Below, one piece after another: positions 27,255 to 36,059 of a stretch of DNA of 64,000 nt. Both the position numbers and the translations under genes were made by a program. Source of the stretch: Gracilibacillus oryzae. GTDB lineage: Bacteria; Bacillota; Bacilli; Bacillales; Amphibacillaceae. The stretch is taken from the NCBI RefSeq assembly GCF_009498735.1, contig NZ_ML762435.1, positions 25,357 through 89,356 on the forward strand, given 5' to 3'. The notes below the pieces were generated by a model. It did not search any database and was not told where the DNA came from. It was given only the letters and a program-made list of their open reading frames with translations. Within the stretch, counting starts at the first letter, position 1. Each line of letters begins with the position of its first letter.

Positions 27255-28550
27255 TTATGCTAAACCGATTTTTTTGAAAATTTGATCAACATTTTTTAAA
27301 TGGTATGTGTAATCGAAGCAATCATCGATCTGTTCTTTCGTTAACGTGCTTGTAATCCGATCTTCCTGTTCGATCAATTCACGGAATGGTGTCGCCGTTT
27401 CCCATGCTTTCATTGCATTCGGCTGTACCATATCATAAGCTTCTTCACGGCTCATGCCCTGATCAATAAGTGAAAGCAATACACGCTGAGAGAAAATAAC
27501 GCCATACGTACGATCAATATTGCGTTTCATATTCTCAGGGAATACTGTCAGGTTCTTCACGATATTACTGAAACGATTTAACATATAATTAAGTGCGATA
27601 GTCGCATCTGGCAAAATCACACGCTCTGCTGAAGAGTGGGAAATATCACGTTCATGCCATAAAGAAACATTTTCATAGGCTGTTACCATATAGCCACGGA
27701 TCACACGAGCCATACCTGTCATGTTCTCAGATCCGATTGGGTTACGTTTGTGCGGCATTGCTGATGAACCTTTTTGTCCTTTTGCAAAAAATTCTTCCAC
27801 TTCACGAGTTTCTGTTTTTTGCAGACCACGAACTTCTGTCGCAAATTTTTCGATGGAACTAGCGATCAGGGCAAGTGTTGACAAGTATTGGGCATGACGG
27901 TCACGCTGTAATGTTTGCGTCGATACAGGAGCTGCCTGCAAGCCTAACTTTTCACAAACGAATTCTTCTACAAATGGCTCAATGTTCGCATATGTTCCAA
28001 CAGCACCGGAAAGCTTTCCTGTTTCAATCACTTTTGACGCTGCATCAAAGCGTTCGAGGTTACGTTTCATTTCTTCATACCATAATGCCATTTTTAAACC
28101 AAATGTTGTCGGTTCTGCATGGACACCATGTGTACGTCCCATCATTACCGTATGTTTATGCTCAATTGCTTTGTCTTTTAAAATATCAATAAAATTAACG
28201 ATATCACGGCGGATGATCACATTCGCTTGTTTCAGCATATAAGAAAGAGCTGTATCGACAACATCTGTTGACGTTAAGCCGTAGTGAACCCACTTTTTCT
28301 CATCACCTAAAGTTTCCGATACGGCGCGAGTAAATGCGACAACATCATGGCGAGTCTCTTGTTCGATTTCCAAAATACGATCAATATTGAAAGATGCATT
28401 CTCACGTAATTTCTTTACATCTTCTTTTGGAATGACACCAAGCTCACTCCATGCTTCACATGCCAGTATTTCTACTTCCAGCCATGCATTAAAGCGATTT
28501 TCCTCTGTCCAGATCTTGCCCATTTCTTCTCTTGTATAACGTTCAATCAT
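27255..28550 (-). CDS. purB: Adenylosuccinate lyase
   Basis: Releases fumarate from SAICAR and from adenylosuccinate, so it acts in both IMP and AMP synthesis. It is 431 residues. The fumarase/aspartase superfamily signature [17 protein letters not shown] is present near residue 262, with the catalytic-serine loop. [15 protein letters not shown] and TSTDVVDTA are the other active-site segments. TAGGAGG precedes the ATG. It lies 13 bp downstream of purK. Confidence 0.97.
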   Translation of the reverse strand: MIERYTREEMGKIWTEENRFNAWLEVEILACEAWSELGVIPKEDVKKLRENASFNIDRILEIEQETRHDVVAFTRAVSETLGDEKKWVHYGLTSTDVVDTALSYMLKQANVIIRRDIVNFIDILKDKAIEHKHTVMMGRTHGVHAEPTTFGLKMALWYEEMKRNLERFDAASKVIETGKLSGAVGTYANIEPFVEEFVCEKLGLQAAPVSTQTLQRDRHAQYLSTLALIASSIEKFATEVRGLQKTETREVEEFFAKGQKGSSAMPHKRNPIGSENMTGMARVIRGYMVTAYENVSLWHERDISHSSAERVILPDATIALNYMLNRFSNIVKNLTVFPENMKRNIDRTYGVIFSQRVLLSLIDQGMSREEAYDMVQPNAMKAWETATPFRELIEQEDRITSTLTKEQIDDCFDYTYHLKNVDQIFKKIGLA

Positions 28551-28563
28551 TTAATTGTGCCTC

Positions 28564-29694
28564 CTAATTTTCTTCGATTATCTTTTTTTCTACTAAATCA
28601 TGATATATGTTAATGGCATTGTCCCCAATAAAAGTAGCATGCCCCATTTTTCTTAATGGCTTGTTTTCTTCTTTTCCGTACATATGAAGGTGTGCTGTTC
28701 CGACTTCATCCAGTCTGGTGAAAAACGGCTCCACATCTTTTCCTAACAAGTTAAACATCACGGCACCGCCATGAGAAAATACTGGTGCAAGCGGCAATCC
28801 GCAAATCGCGCGAATGTGCTGTTCAAATTGGGAGACATTGCATGCTTCGATCGTATAATGTCCCGAGTTATGCGGGCGAGGTGCTAGTTCATTGATTAAG
28901 ATTTCCTCACCAGTTACGAACATTTCAATTGCAAATGTGCCAACAACACCGATTGTCTCTGCGATTGCTTTGGCTGCTTGCTTTGCCTTTGCTGCAATGC
29001 TTTCAGAAACGCGAGCTGGTGCAATGGTTGCATGTAAAATATGGTCACGATGAATGTTTTCAGCTACTGGAAAATAACTGATCTCCCCTGCTGCTGATCT
29101 TGTGAAAACAATCGAGATTTCTTTATCAAATGGAACCCATTTTTCTATAATCAACCTGTCTGCTGATTCAAGCATCTCTGCTGCTTCCTGCAAATCAGAT
29201 TCATTTGTCAGTTTCACCTGACCTTTGCCGTCATAACCGCCACGGCAAGTTTTCGCAACAGATGGATAGCCGATTTTGTTGGCAGCATCCTTTAATTCCT
29301 GTTCTGAGGTTACAATCGCAAATTCAGCAACAGGCTGGCTGCTTTCGACCATTGCCTTCTTCTCTAATTCACGATCCTGGGTTACTTTCAATGAATTGGC
29401 TCCCTGAGGTAATATCCCTTTATCTTCAAGGATTTGAGCTGCTGTCAGGTCAACATTCTCGAATTCATATGTGACAACATCTGATCTTTCACTAAGCTGC
29501 TTAACAGCATCAAGGTCGTCATATGCAGCAACAATCTGATCATCTGCTACTTGTGCTGTCGGGCAGTCCGGCGTCGGGTCGAGAACAATCACTCTGTAAC
29601 CCATATGCTTTGCTGCAGTTGTCATCATTCGCCCTAATTGTCCACCGCCAATAATTCCAATCGTAGATCCGAATAATAATTTATTGTTCTGCAA
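28564..29694 (-). CDS. purK: N5-carboxyaminoimidazole ribonucleotide synthase
   Basis: ATP-grasp enzyme that carboxylates AIR to N5-CAIR. It is 376 residues. The N-terminal [13 protein letters not shown] nucleotide-like fold, [17 protein letters not shown]-binding loop and [18 protein letters not shown] metal/substrate segment are present. The start is a TTG at 29694, which overlaps the end of purE by 14 bp and has GAGGGAAG just upstream. purK paired with purE shows the bacterial two-step route to CAIR. Confidence 0.96.
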   Translation of the reverse strand: MQNNKLLFGSTIGIIGGGQLGRMMTTAAKHMGYRVIVLDPTPDCPTAQVADDQIVAAYDDLDAVKQLSERSDVVTYEFENVDLTAAQILEDKGILPQGANSLKVTQDRELEKKAMVESSQPVAEFAIVTSEQELKDAANKIGYPSVAKTCRGGYDGKGQVKLTNESDLQEAAEMLESADRLIIEKWVPFDKEISIVFTRSAAGEISYFPVAENIHRDHILHATIAPARVSESIAAKAKQAAKAIAETIGVVGTFAIEMFVTGEEILINELAPRPHNSGHYTIEACNVSQFEQHIRAICGLPLAPVFSHGGAVMFNLLGKDVEPFFTRLDEVGTAHLHMYGKEENKPLRKMGHATFIGDNAINIYHDLVEKKIIEEN

Positions 29695-30172
29695 GATCTT
29701 CCCTCATTTCTGCTACTTTCTCCCGCATTTGCTGTTGATAACTGGCCAAAGTCTCCGCAACTTTTTCATCAAAGGCTCCGATCATTTGTGCTGCCAGGAT
29801 GCCTGCATTTTTTGCCCCGGCGTTGCCAATTGCTACTGTTGCAACAGGGACACCACCAGGCATTTGCACAATGGATAAAAGGGAATCAAGTCCATTTAAG
29901 CTTCTTGTCTGAACAGGAACACCAATGACAGGTAATGTTGTCTTCGCTGCAACCATTCCAGGCAAATGTGCTGCACCGCCTGCTCCCGCAATAATAACTT
30001 TCAAACCTTTCTTTCTTGCTTGTTCTGCATATTGGAACATGTCCTCAGGCGTTCTATGTGCAGAAATGACTTCCTTTTCATATTCGATACCAAACTCATC
30101 TAATATGTCACAAGCATGTTTCATTGTCTCCCAATCTGAAATGCTTCCCATTATTACCCCAACTTGTGCCAT
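29681..30172 (-). CDS. purE: N5-carboxyaminoimidazole ribonucleotide mutase
   Basis: Class I PurE converting N5-CAIR to CAIR. It is 163 residues from the ATG at 30172, preceded by AGAGGGGAAA. A longer frame from 30265 would run through the riboswitch terminator and was rejected. Family segments are [14 protein letters not shown] with the substrate Ser/Asp, [14 protein letters not shown] and [15 protein letters not shown]. It is the first gene of the operon. Confidence 0.97.
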   Translation of the reverse strand: MAQVGVIMGSISDWETMKHACDILDEFGIEYEKEVISAHRTPEDMFQYAEQARKKGLKVIIAGAGGAAHLPGMVAAKTTLPVIGVPVQTRSLNGLDSLLSIVQMPGGVPVATVAIGNAGAKNAGILAAQMIGAFDEKVAETLASYQQQMREKVAEMREDLAEQ

Positions 30173-30205
30173 TGTTTCCCCTCTTTCTTCTATATTAAAT
30201 GTATG

Positions 30206-30262
30206 AAAAAAATAAAAACCTATCCAATCTCCATTATTATAAGAGAAGATGAATAGGTTTTT
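30206..30262 (-). terminator. Riboswitch-controlled terminator upstream of purE
   Basis: On the minus strand AAAAACCTATTCATCT pairs with AGATTGGATAGGTTTTT, with one bulge, followed by ATTTTTTT. An alternative pairing is visible upstream, where AACTTTCTAACTCTATAATC near 30360 complements GATTATAGATAGAAAGGTT near 30280. This fits an antiterminator or competing structure. Confidence 0.8.
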
Positions 30263-30384
30263 CATAATCGTATACTCAACCTTTCTATCTATAATCTCTT
30301 TTCAGGAGATATATCGAAAAAGTTTTCACAATTTTCGTATTCACCCGATGATTATAGAGTTAGAAAGTTACAAGTTACATCTTC

Positions 30385-30450
30385 CCTCATAGTCCATCAT
30401 TTACGGTGACAGGTAGAAACTGCTGGGCCTTATTCCCAAATTATATGAGG
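30385..30450 (-). ncRNA. Guanine-type purine riboswitch of the pur operon
   Basis: The minus strand shows the aptamer in order: P1 CCTCAT / ATGAGG, ATAAT junction, P2 with the AATAAGG loop, the J2/3 TTTCTACC, P3 with the CCGTAAAT loop, then GGACTATGAG. The base before TATGAG is C, the residue that selects guanine over adenine. It lies between the purE promoter and the terminator at 30206-30262, so guanine or hypoxanthine should end transcription early. Confidence 0.95.
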
Positions 30451-30489
30451 ATATTATTTTTAATTGTTAGATTACTTAACTGCACTTCT

Positions 30490-30561
30490 ATGATAACAAG
30501 CAGCCATCATTTTTGTCAATAAAAAATCGAACGTTAAATTAATAAACTAATTTAACGTTCG
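30490..30561 (-). promoter_or_regulatory. purE promoter with PurR-type boxes; also the yebG terminator
   Basis: On the minus strand TTGACA (30514-30519) and TATCAT (30490-30495) are 18 bp apart. Nine bases above the -35, CGAACGTTAAATTA (30528-30541) and its exact inverse (30548-30561) hold two inverted CGAAC cores as in Bacillus PurBoxes. Read as RNA the same 14-bp inverted repeat, followed by ATTTTTTATT, would be the intrinsic terminator of yebG; it overlaps the yebG stop. One element may therefore do both jobs. Confidence 0.7.
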
Positions 30562-30770
30562 TGTTTTAATAAAATCGCTTCAAATTGAATATTCTGTTCG
30601 GCTGGCTCTATTCCATTATCTGTCTCTTCAAAAACAGGTTTCTCTATCCTTCTTACCGGTTGATAGCCTTCCTGTTTTATTCTGTTTAAACAGTCATCAA
30701 TTGTTTCATTTTTCTCAACTTGGAAAACTTTCTTCATCTGCTGCCCGCTTTTGTTCTTCTTTTTCGACAC
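30552..30770 (-). CDS. yebG: NETI-motif protein YebG
   Basis: A 72-residue soluble protein. The family name comes from the NETI motif, here [20 protein letters not shown] at residues 20-39, followed by a [10 protein letters not shown] strand. The function is unknown. Its first part overlaps the end of yebE by 56 bp in a different frame, as neighbours do in other Bacillaceae, and it lies directly upstream of the pur operon as in B. subtilis. Confidence 0.82.
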   Translation of the reverse strand: MSKKKNKSGQQMKKVFQVEKNETIDDCLNRIKQEGYQPVRRIEKPVFEETDNGIEPAEQNIQFEAILLKHER

Positions 30771-31311
30771 TTTTAATAATCTTTCCTTTCTTCACCTTCT
30801 TCACCCAGAAACCGCCATGTATCTGCTTCGGTTCATAGGCAATAATAAAGGCTTTAGGATCAATTGACTTAATCGTTTCATATAAATGCAATTCATATTT
30901 TCTTGGTGATAAGATCTGCATGGACAATCTGTCACCATCCATTCCATAAGCATACCAGCTTGTGACACCATATCCTTTGTCCCTTAATTGCCGTGTGAAA
31001 GAGATATCAGGATTGGAGGAGATCACATTAACTGTTATATACCCTAAGGCAAGTTTTTCCTCTATCATAGATCCTACAATAACACCTATCCCATATCCAA
31101 GTCCATATGCCACTATGTTCTGAATCTCTCCCAGGTTATCTAACACTATCCCTAATCCTACTGTATATATAACAATTTCCACTGTTCCAATAACAGCGGC
31201 AATATATCTTCTGCCCTTTAGTGTTAAGATAACTCTTAATGTAGAAAGCGAGACATACACTATATTAATTGCCATGATAATGACAACCATGACAAATGCA
31301 TTTTCTAACAA
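30715..31311 (-). CDS. yebE: DUF2179/DUF5698 membrane protein YebE
   Basis: A 198-residue protein with about three N-terminal transmembrane segments ([36 protein letters not shown] and [17 protein letters not shown]) and a cytosolic DUF2179 domain ([20 protein letters not shown], then [16 protein letters not shown]). DUF2179 domains occur as small ligand-binding modules; the role is unknown. The start is a TTG at 31311 with GGGAGGGG upstream. Synteny with B. subtilis yebE-yebG-purE is kept, but yebC and yebD are absent. Confidence 0.85.
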   Translation of the reverse strand: MLENAFVMVVIIMAINIVYVSLSTLRVILTLKGRRYIAAVIGTVEIVIYTVGLGIVLDNLGEIQNIVAYGLGYGIGVIVGSMIEEKLALGYITVNVISSNPDISFTRQLRDKGYGVTSWYAYGMDGDRLSMQILSPRKYELHLYETIKSIDPKAFIIAYEPKQIHGGFWVKKVKKGKIIKSVEKEEQKRAADEESFPS

Positions 31312-31518
31312 AACTTCCCCTCCCAGCTTCCCCTATTATTTAATCAGTGGGAATTCCTTGCTTTTCGCCGTCTCATTTTACCATACAAAATTGACCGATA
31401 CTAGCAAAAAAATAAGCAACTACTTTTATAATCTGCCCTGTTATAAAGAAGGTAAACATGAATTATAGATTGAATAAGGAAAACTGGGGAAAGCTTGGCA
31501 AACTATAGTGCATGATTT

Positions 31519-31882
31519 CTATAAGTGGAAGACTTTCTTTTCATATTCTATATGAAGCTGTTTCAACTGTTTAATAATATCATCGGTTATTTTATGGAGT
31601 TTTTCTAATGGCACTTTTTCATCATTATAACGAAGACTATTGTTTATTTCTTCTATTAATGAATAGAAATTGTTCAATAATTGTTCTATTTGCTGATAGG
31701 TATCCATTTCTCGAATTCCTGGAATATAGGTCATCCACTAGACGAACCGATTTTAAATCAGTTTCGGTAATCTGTAACATTAGAATGAAATGCTGTATTT
31801 GTTCCCCTGTACCTTCTACTGAAACCATTTGTCCAGAAGTTTTATTAGTTTCCATACTCTTTTTTCTGAAAAGTAACGTCAT
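31519..31882 (-). pseudogene. Frameshifted remnant resembling a HemAT-type globin sensor N-terminus
   Basis: The ATG at 31882 with AAGGAG upstream starts TLLFRKKSMETNKTSG and continues to ILMLQITETDLKSVRLVDDL, a pattern like HemAT globin-sensor proteins (basic LFKK start, then a LTEEDL helix). The frame then turns into unlikely sequence and stops at 31637. A +1 frame continues sensibly from about 31734 as IPGIREMDTYQQIEQLLNNF followed by YSLIEEINNSL, and ends at 31519. Together they would make ~120 residues, far short of HemAT, with no methyl-accepting domain. HemAT similarity is from memory of the family and is tentative. The promoter region has a perfect FNR site with a TATAAT at ideal spacing. 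Confidence 0.4.
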
Positions 31883-31930
31883 TAAAATCACTCCTTATTT
31901 ATACTGTCGCTTATACATGACTATTCAACT

Positions 31931-31973
31931 ATTATAAGATAGTTCCTTTTGACTACCTGTGAGCATTGTCACA
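31931..31973 (-). promoter_or_regulatory. FNR-type site between hsp20 and the globin-sensor remnant
   Basis: TGTGA-GCATTG-TCACA is perfect at 31958-31973. On the minus strand TATAAT (31931-31936) is centred 32 bp away, the class II activator spacing. On the plus strand a TATATT at 32015-32020 is centred 52 bp away, the class I (-61.5) spacing, upstream of hsp20. One site may serve both genes. Confidence 0.7.
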
Positions 31974-32056
31974 AAATGATTGGAACATACTTTCACGGTT
32001 AGCAGATCTCAACATATATTAAATTGAAACTTACCTACATATAAGGAGGGGTGAGA

Positions 32057-32485
32057 ATGGATCCTTTTCAGCAAATGCATGATTGGAAAAATAACTTGGA
32101 TCAGTTTTTCGGCGGAAACTTTTGGAATGATTTTGAACATATCGTAAAACCGCCAATTCCTGCGATTAATCTGTATGAATTAGACAATGAAATCATTGTC
32201 TATGTGAATTTACCAGGAGTTAGTGATCGGAAAAATGTGAACATTTACTTAGATGACAATGTATTGGAATTAAAAGGGGAAACTTTTCCAGTACAGCAAG
32301 GCGGAAAGCTGTTGAAGCAGGAAATCTTGCAAGGGGACTTTTCCAGAAGAGTTGAATTACCTTGTACTGTACGAAAAGATAAAGTGTCGGCTGTTTTGAA
32401 ACATGGAGTAATGAGAATTCAATTGTTTAAATTAAGTGGGAATAGAAAGAAATTGAAGCAAATCAATTATGAAATAGAAGAATAA
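32057..32485 (+). CDS. Hsp20/alpha-crystallin small heat-shock protein
   Basis: ATP-independent chaperone that holds unfolding proteins. It is 142 residues from the ATG at 32057 (AGGAGGGG six bases upstream; a GTG at 32051 lies within that site). The alpha-crystallin domain runs from PPIPAINLYELDNEIIVYVN, about residues 36-55, through LPGVSDRKNVNIYLDDNVLE to the C-terminal strand GVMRIQLFKL. An FNR-type site lies upstream, so anaerobic or redox control is possible. A terminator follows immediately. Confidence 0.9.
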   Translation: MDPFQQMHDWKNNLDQFFGGNFWNDFEHIVKPPIPAINLYELDNEIIVYVNLPGVSDRKNVNIYLDDNVLELKGETFPVQQGGKLLKQEILQGDFSRRVELPCTVRKDKVSAVLKHGVMRIQLFKLSGNRKKLKQINYEIEE

Positions 32486-32486
32486 A

Positions 32487-32518
32487 GAGCCAGGCAAATT
32501 TACCTGGCTCTTTTTTTA
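32487..32518 (+). terminator. Terminator of hsp20, possibly bidirectional
   Basis: AGCCAGG / CCTGGCT with an eight-base loop is followed by CTTTTTTT. It sits between the convergent hsp20 and permease genes and touches the permease stop codon. Confidence 0.85.
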
Positions 32519-33820
32519 ATGTACAAATCCCAAATATAGAATAAACAGCACTGCTAACACCCACATAATTGGGTTGACTTCTTTCGCTCTGCCTTTTGCT
32601 AATAGCATAATAGGATAGAAGATAAAGCCGATCGCAATACCTGTTGCAATACTATATGCTAATGGCATGATAATAATCGTTAAAAAGGCAGGTACGGCAA
32701 TCTCGAACTGATCCCATGGAATGTCTTTTAATGATGATGCCATCATGATCCCGACGATAATCAATGCCGGCGCAGTTACTGATGGTGTGACAATATTAAG
32801 AAGTGGCGAGAAAAAGATCGCTAGCAAGAATAATAGTGCCGTGATAACAGAAGCAAATCCTGAACGCCCTCCTGCTCCAACACCTGTTGCTGATTCCACA
32901 TAAGATGTTGTGGTAGAAGTTCCTAAAGTTGCTCCTACTACTGTTGCTGCTGAGTCAGCAAATAATGCTTTACCTGCTTTTGGCAGTTTATTATCTTTCA
33001 TTAAACCTGCTTTCGATGCTACTGCAACTAACGTTCCTGCTGTATCAAAAAAGTCAACAAACAAGAAAGTTAAGATAACAATTAACATTTGTCCTGTGAA
33101 TACTTCACCGAAATGTGAGAATGCTGCTCCAAATGTCGGCGCAAGACTAGGTGCTGCACTAAAGACATCATCCAATCCTTGCGGCACAGGTACCTGATTA
33201 AAGAACATTCCAACAATTGCCGTAATAATCATTCCATAAAATACGCCACCCTTAACACCTAAACCGATTAAGACAACTGTAACGACAATTCCAATAATCG
33301 CCAGTAAAGTAGGTCCTGCTGTTACATCTCCTAATGCAACAAGCGTACTGTCATCTGGCACAATAATATCTGCATTTTGGAAACCGATAAATGCAATAAA
33401 AAGACCGATCCCTGCCCCTACCGCCATTTTTAATGTGGCAGGAATTGCATTAATGATATATTCGCGAACACCTGTAAATGTTAAAATAATAAAGATTAAT
33501 CCTGAAACTAACACACCCGCTAAAGCTGTTTCCCAAGGGATCCCATTCACAATTACGACTGTATACGTAAAGAAAGCATTTAATCCCATCCCTGGTGCAA
33601 GAGCAATTGGATAATTCGCAAGCAAGCCCATTAATAATGTACCGATCGCTGCTGCTAATGCTGTTGCAACAAATACTGCACCTTGGTCCATTCCTGTTTC
33701 GGCAAGCATGGATGGATTAACAAATAAAATATACGCCATTGCAAGAAATGTGGTAAGACCTGCAACTGATTCTTTTCGATAATTTGTACCAAGTTTATCA
33801 AATTCGAAGAACTTCTTCAT
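32516..33820 (-). CDS. pbuG: Hypoxanthine/guanine permease (NCS2, AzgA/PbuG type)
   Basis: A purine base importer in the membrane, 434 residues from the ATG at 33820, preceded by GGGGAG. A longer frame from 33874 overlaps the riboswitch terminator and was rejected. Family features are YRKESVAGLTTFLAMAYILF at the N-terminus, MGLNAFFTYTVV, the GTSTTTSYVESATGVGAGGR loop and about 12 hydrophobic segments. Regulation by PurBoxes and a guanine riboswitch directly upstream supports a guanine/hypoxanthine substrate as for B. subtilis PbuG. Confidence 0.93.
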   Translation of the reverse strand: MKKFFEFDKLGTNYRKESVAGLTTFLAMAYILFVNPSMLAETGMDQGAVFVATALAAAIGTLLMGLLANYPIALAPGMGLNAFFTYTVVIVNGIPWETALAGVLVSGLIFIILTFTGVREYIINAIPATLKMAVGAGIGLFIAFIGFQNADIIVPDDSTLVALGDVTAGPTLLAIIGIVVTVVLIGLGVKGGVFYGMIITAIVGMFFNQVPVPQGLDDVFSAAPSLAPTFGAAFSHFGEVFTGQMLIVILTFLFVDFFDTAGTLVAVASKAGLMKDNKLPKAGKALFADSAATVVGATLGTSTTTSYVESATGVGAGGRSGFASVITALLFLLAIFFSPLLNIVTPSVTAPALIIVGIMMASSLKDIPWDQFEIAVPAFLTIIIMPLAYSIATGIAIGFIFYPIMLLAKGRAKEVNPIMWVLAVLFILYLGFVH

Positions 33821-33856
33821 TTTATTATCTCCCCTTCTTTTCATACCAGAAGTAAG

Positions 33857-33891
33857 AAAAACTCCTTTAACCATAGCAGCTAAAGGAGTCT
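33857..33891 (-). terminator. Riboswitch-controlled terminator upstream of the purine permease
   Basis: On the minus strand ACTCCTTTA and TAAAGGAGT form a nine-bp stem followed by TTTTTCTT, between the aptamer and the permease start. Confidence 0.88.
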
Positions 33892-33951
33892 CTCATACAA
33901 TTCAGAGATATTGCACTGAACGCAAAAAATTGCGGACAGAAAATATCTCCT

Positions 33952-34022
33952 CCTCGTAGTCAGAGCAATTAATGGTGCTCCGGTAGAGACTCTTGGGCCA
34001 TATTCCCAACATTATACGACGG
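33952..34022 (-). ncRNA. Guanine-type purine riboswitch of the purine permease gene
   Basis: The minus strand reads P1 TCGTA / TACGA, P2 with the GAATATGG loop, J2/3 GTCTCTACC, P3 with the CCATTAAT loop, then GACTACGAG. The specificity base is C, so guanine/hypoxanthine is the expected ligand. It lies between a sigma-A promoter and an intrinsic terminator. Confidence 0.95.
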
Positions 34023-34055
34023 ATGGTAAATAATAATATTAATAATTTCATTAAT

Positions 34056-34130
34056 ATCATACTAGGCTGTGAGAAAATAGTCAATAGCAAATCCGAATGT
34101 TTTTATAAAATCGCCAATTAACGTTCGACA
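34056..34130 (-). promoter_or_regulatory. Promoter and PurR-type boxes of the purine permease gene
   Basis: On the minus strand TTGACT (34079-34084) and TATGAT (34056-34061) are exactly 17 bp apart. Upstream lie two inverted CGAAC/CGAAT cores: TGTCGAACGTTA at 34119-34130 and the inverse AACATTCGGAT at 34091-34102. The arrangement matches PurR control regions of Bacillus purine genes. Confidence 0.75.
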
Positions 34131-34255
34131 TCTTGGCAAATTATCTCACATACTTTTGTCGAACCTTCTTCGGATACCTTTAAATACAATTATTACAAGA
34201 TATATGGAAAGTGTTTAAAAGACTTATCTAAGAAACCTCCACCGCTTTTCAAAAT

Positions 34256-34297
34256 AAAAAACCCAAAAACATTATCATTCCATGTTTTTGGGTTTTC
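34256..34297 (-). terminator. Intrinsic terminator of guaA
   Basis: The long stem AAAACCCAAAAACAT / ATGTTTTTGGGTTTT ends in TTTTTTATTTT on the minus strand, just after the guaA stop. Confidence 0.88.
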
Positions 34298-34304
34298 CCT
34301 TCTC

Positions 34305-35843
34305 TTATTCCCACTCAATCGTAGCTGGCGGCTTACTTGTCACATCATACAGCACACGGTTAATATGGTCGACTTCATTTACTAAACGAACCGAGATTTT
34401 TTCTAATACATCCCATGGAATACGTGCCCAGTCAGATGTCATCCCATCAATCGATGTTACAGCACGGATACCAATCGCATAATCATATGTTCTTGTGTCA
34501 CCCATTACCCCAACACTGCGGATATCAGGTAATACCGTGAAATACTGCCAAATATCACGATCAAGTCCAGCTTTGCTAATTTCTTCTCTTAGAATAGCAT
34601 CAGATTCACGAACAATTTCCACTTTTTCCGGCGTGATTTCACCAAGTACACGAATTCCTAAACCTGGGCCTGGGAATGGTTGGCGCCAAACGATTTCGTC
34701 AGGTAAACCTAGTTCTGTACCTAAAGCACGAACTTCATCTTTAAACAATGTGTTTAGTGGCTCGATCAATTGGAACTCCATATCTTCTGGAAGTCCACCA
34801 ACATTATGGTGTGATTTGATCGTCTGTGCAGTTTCTGTCCCACTTTCCACGATATCTGTATAAAGTGTTCCTTGTGCAAGAAAATCCATATTCTCTAATT
34901 TCGCTGCTTCATCATCAAATACATAGATAAATTCATTACCAATGATTTTACGTTTCTGCTCAGGATCTGACACACCTTTTAACTTACTCAAGAAACGTTC
35001 CTCTGCATCCACTCTGATAATATTCATATGGAACTCATCACGGAATGTCTCCATAACCGTATCTCCTTCATTTTTCCGAAGCAGACCATGGTCAACAAAA
35101 ATACATGTTAATTGGTCACCAATCGCTTTATGGATAAGGGCAGCAACAACAGAAGAATCAACCCCGCCGCTTAATGCACAAAGCACATTGCGGTCACCGA
35201 CTTGTTCTCTGATCTTTTCCACTTCCATATCAATGAAGTTCGCCATTGTCCAATCACCAGAACATTTACTCACATTGAAGACGAAATTTTTCAACAAATC
35301 ATTTCCATATTCTGAGTTACGAACTTCAGGGTGGAATTGCACTCCGTAAAATTGCTTATCAGGATTGCTCATTGCTGCAACTGGTGTTGATGAGCTTGTC
35401 GCTTCAATCTGGAATCCAGCTGGAGCTTGAATGATTTTATCACTATGACTCATCCAGACAACCTGCTTCTCTGGTGTTCCCTCAAATAAAATCGTACCCT
35501 CTTTTACATCAATTTCTGCTTTTCCATATTCACGCTCATTCGCACGTTCTACGACACCGCCAAAGTGATGTGTCATTAATTGCATTCCGTAACAGATTCC
35601 CAGTACAGGAATCTCCAGATCAAAAATTCTTTCATCACAACGGAAACTGTTTTCTCCATAGACACTATGAGGACCACCTGAAAGAATAATTCCTTTCGGG
35701 TTCATTTCCTTAATTTCTTCCACTGTTAAGCGGTGAGAATGCAGTTCACTGTATACACCAAACTCGCGGATACGGCGAGTGATTAATTGGTTATATTGAC
35801 TTCCAAAATCGAGCACTAAAATCATTTCATTGTTTACTTCCAA
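34305..35843 (-). CDS. guaA: GMP synthase (glutamine-hydrolysing)
   Basis: Converts XMP to GMP. It is 512 residues. The glutamine amidotransferase domain has [18 protein letters not shown] with the Cys nucleophile and [14 protein letters not shown] with the His/Glu pair. The ATP pyrophosphatase domain has the PP-loop [13 protein letters not shown] near residue 230, and the C-terminal dimerisation domain ends in KPPATIEWE. The start is a TTG at 35843 with AAGGAGTGG upstream; an ATG five codons later is too far from it. Its own riboswitch and terminator sit upstream. Confidence 0.97.
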   Translation of the reverse strand: MEVNNEMILVLDFGSQYNQLITRRIREFGVYSELHSHRLTVEEIKEMNPKGIILSGGPHSVYGENSFRCDERIFDLEIPVLGICYGMQLMTHHFGGVVERANEREYGKAEIDVKEGTILFEGTPEKQVVWMSHSDKIIQAPAGFQIEATSSSTPVAAMSNPDKQFYGVQFHPEVRNSEYGNDLLKNFVFNVSKCSGDWTMANFIDMEVEKIREQVGDRNVLCALSGGVDSSVVAALIHKAIGDQLTCIFVDHGLLRKNEGDTVMETFRDEFHMNIIRVDAEERFLSKLKGVSDPEQKRKIIGNEFIYVFDDEAAKLENMDFLAQGTLYTDIVESGTETAQTIKSHHNVGGLPEDMEFQLIEPLNTLFKDEVRALGTELGLPDEIVWRQPFPGPGLGIRVLGEITPEKVEIVRESDAILREEISKAGLDRDIWQYFTVLPDIRSVGVMGDTRTYDYAIGIRAVTSIDGMTSDWARIPWDVLEKISVRLVNEVDHINRVLYDVTSKPPATIEWE

Positions 35844-35876
35844 GATTGTCCACTCCTTTTTATGTCACTAAAACAG

Positions 35877-35922
35877 AAAAACTGCCTTTCTTTTTCAAAA
35901 GCTTGTCAGAAAGAAAGGCAGA
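35877..35922 (-). terminator. Riboswitch-controlled terminator upstream of guaA
   Basis: On the minus strand CTGCCTTTCTTT and AAAGAAAGGCAG form a perfect 12-bp stem followed by TTTTTCTG, between the aptamer and the guaA ribosome-binding site. Confidence 0.9.
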
Positions 35923-35940
35923 AATCACGATAGACCCCCA

Positions 35941-36012
35941 CCCTCATAGACCGAACATTTAAGGTGTTCAGGTAGATACATCTGGGCCCTATTCCCAAAC
36001 TTATATGAAGGT
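35941..36012 (-). ncRNA. Purine riboswitch of guaA, slightly divergent
   Basis: The minus strand reads CTTCATATAAG, P2 GGG / CCC with a GAATAGGG loop, J2/3 GTATCTACC, P3 GAACA / TGTTC with the CCTTAAAT loop, then GGTCTATGAGG. The specificity base is C as in guanine aptamers. The base before it is U where the other two copies in the window have A, and the P3 loop has T for G. It should still be a guanine sensor, but the core differs from its neighbours. Confidence 0.88.
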
Positions 36013-36059
36013 CAACAGATGATAATTTCATCTTATTCTATCAATCGACGTTTTTTTGG

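Noticed and set aside
33821-33874. Longer start for the purine permease at 33874
   Set aside because: It would put the coding region through the riboswitch terminator; the ATG at 33820 has GGGGAG upstream and matches family N-termini.
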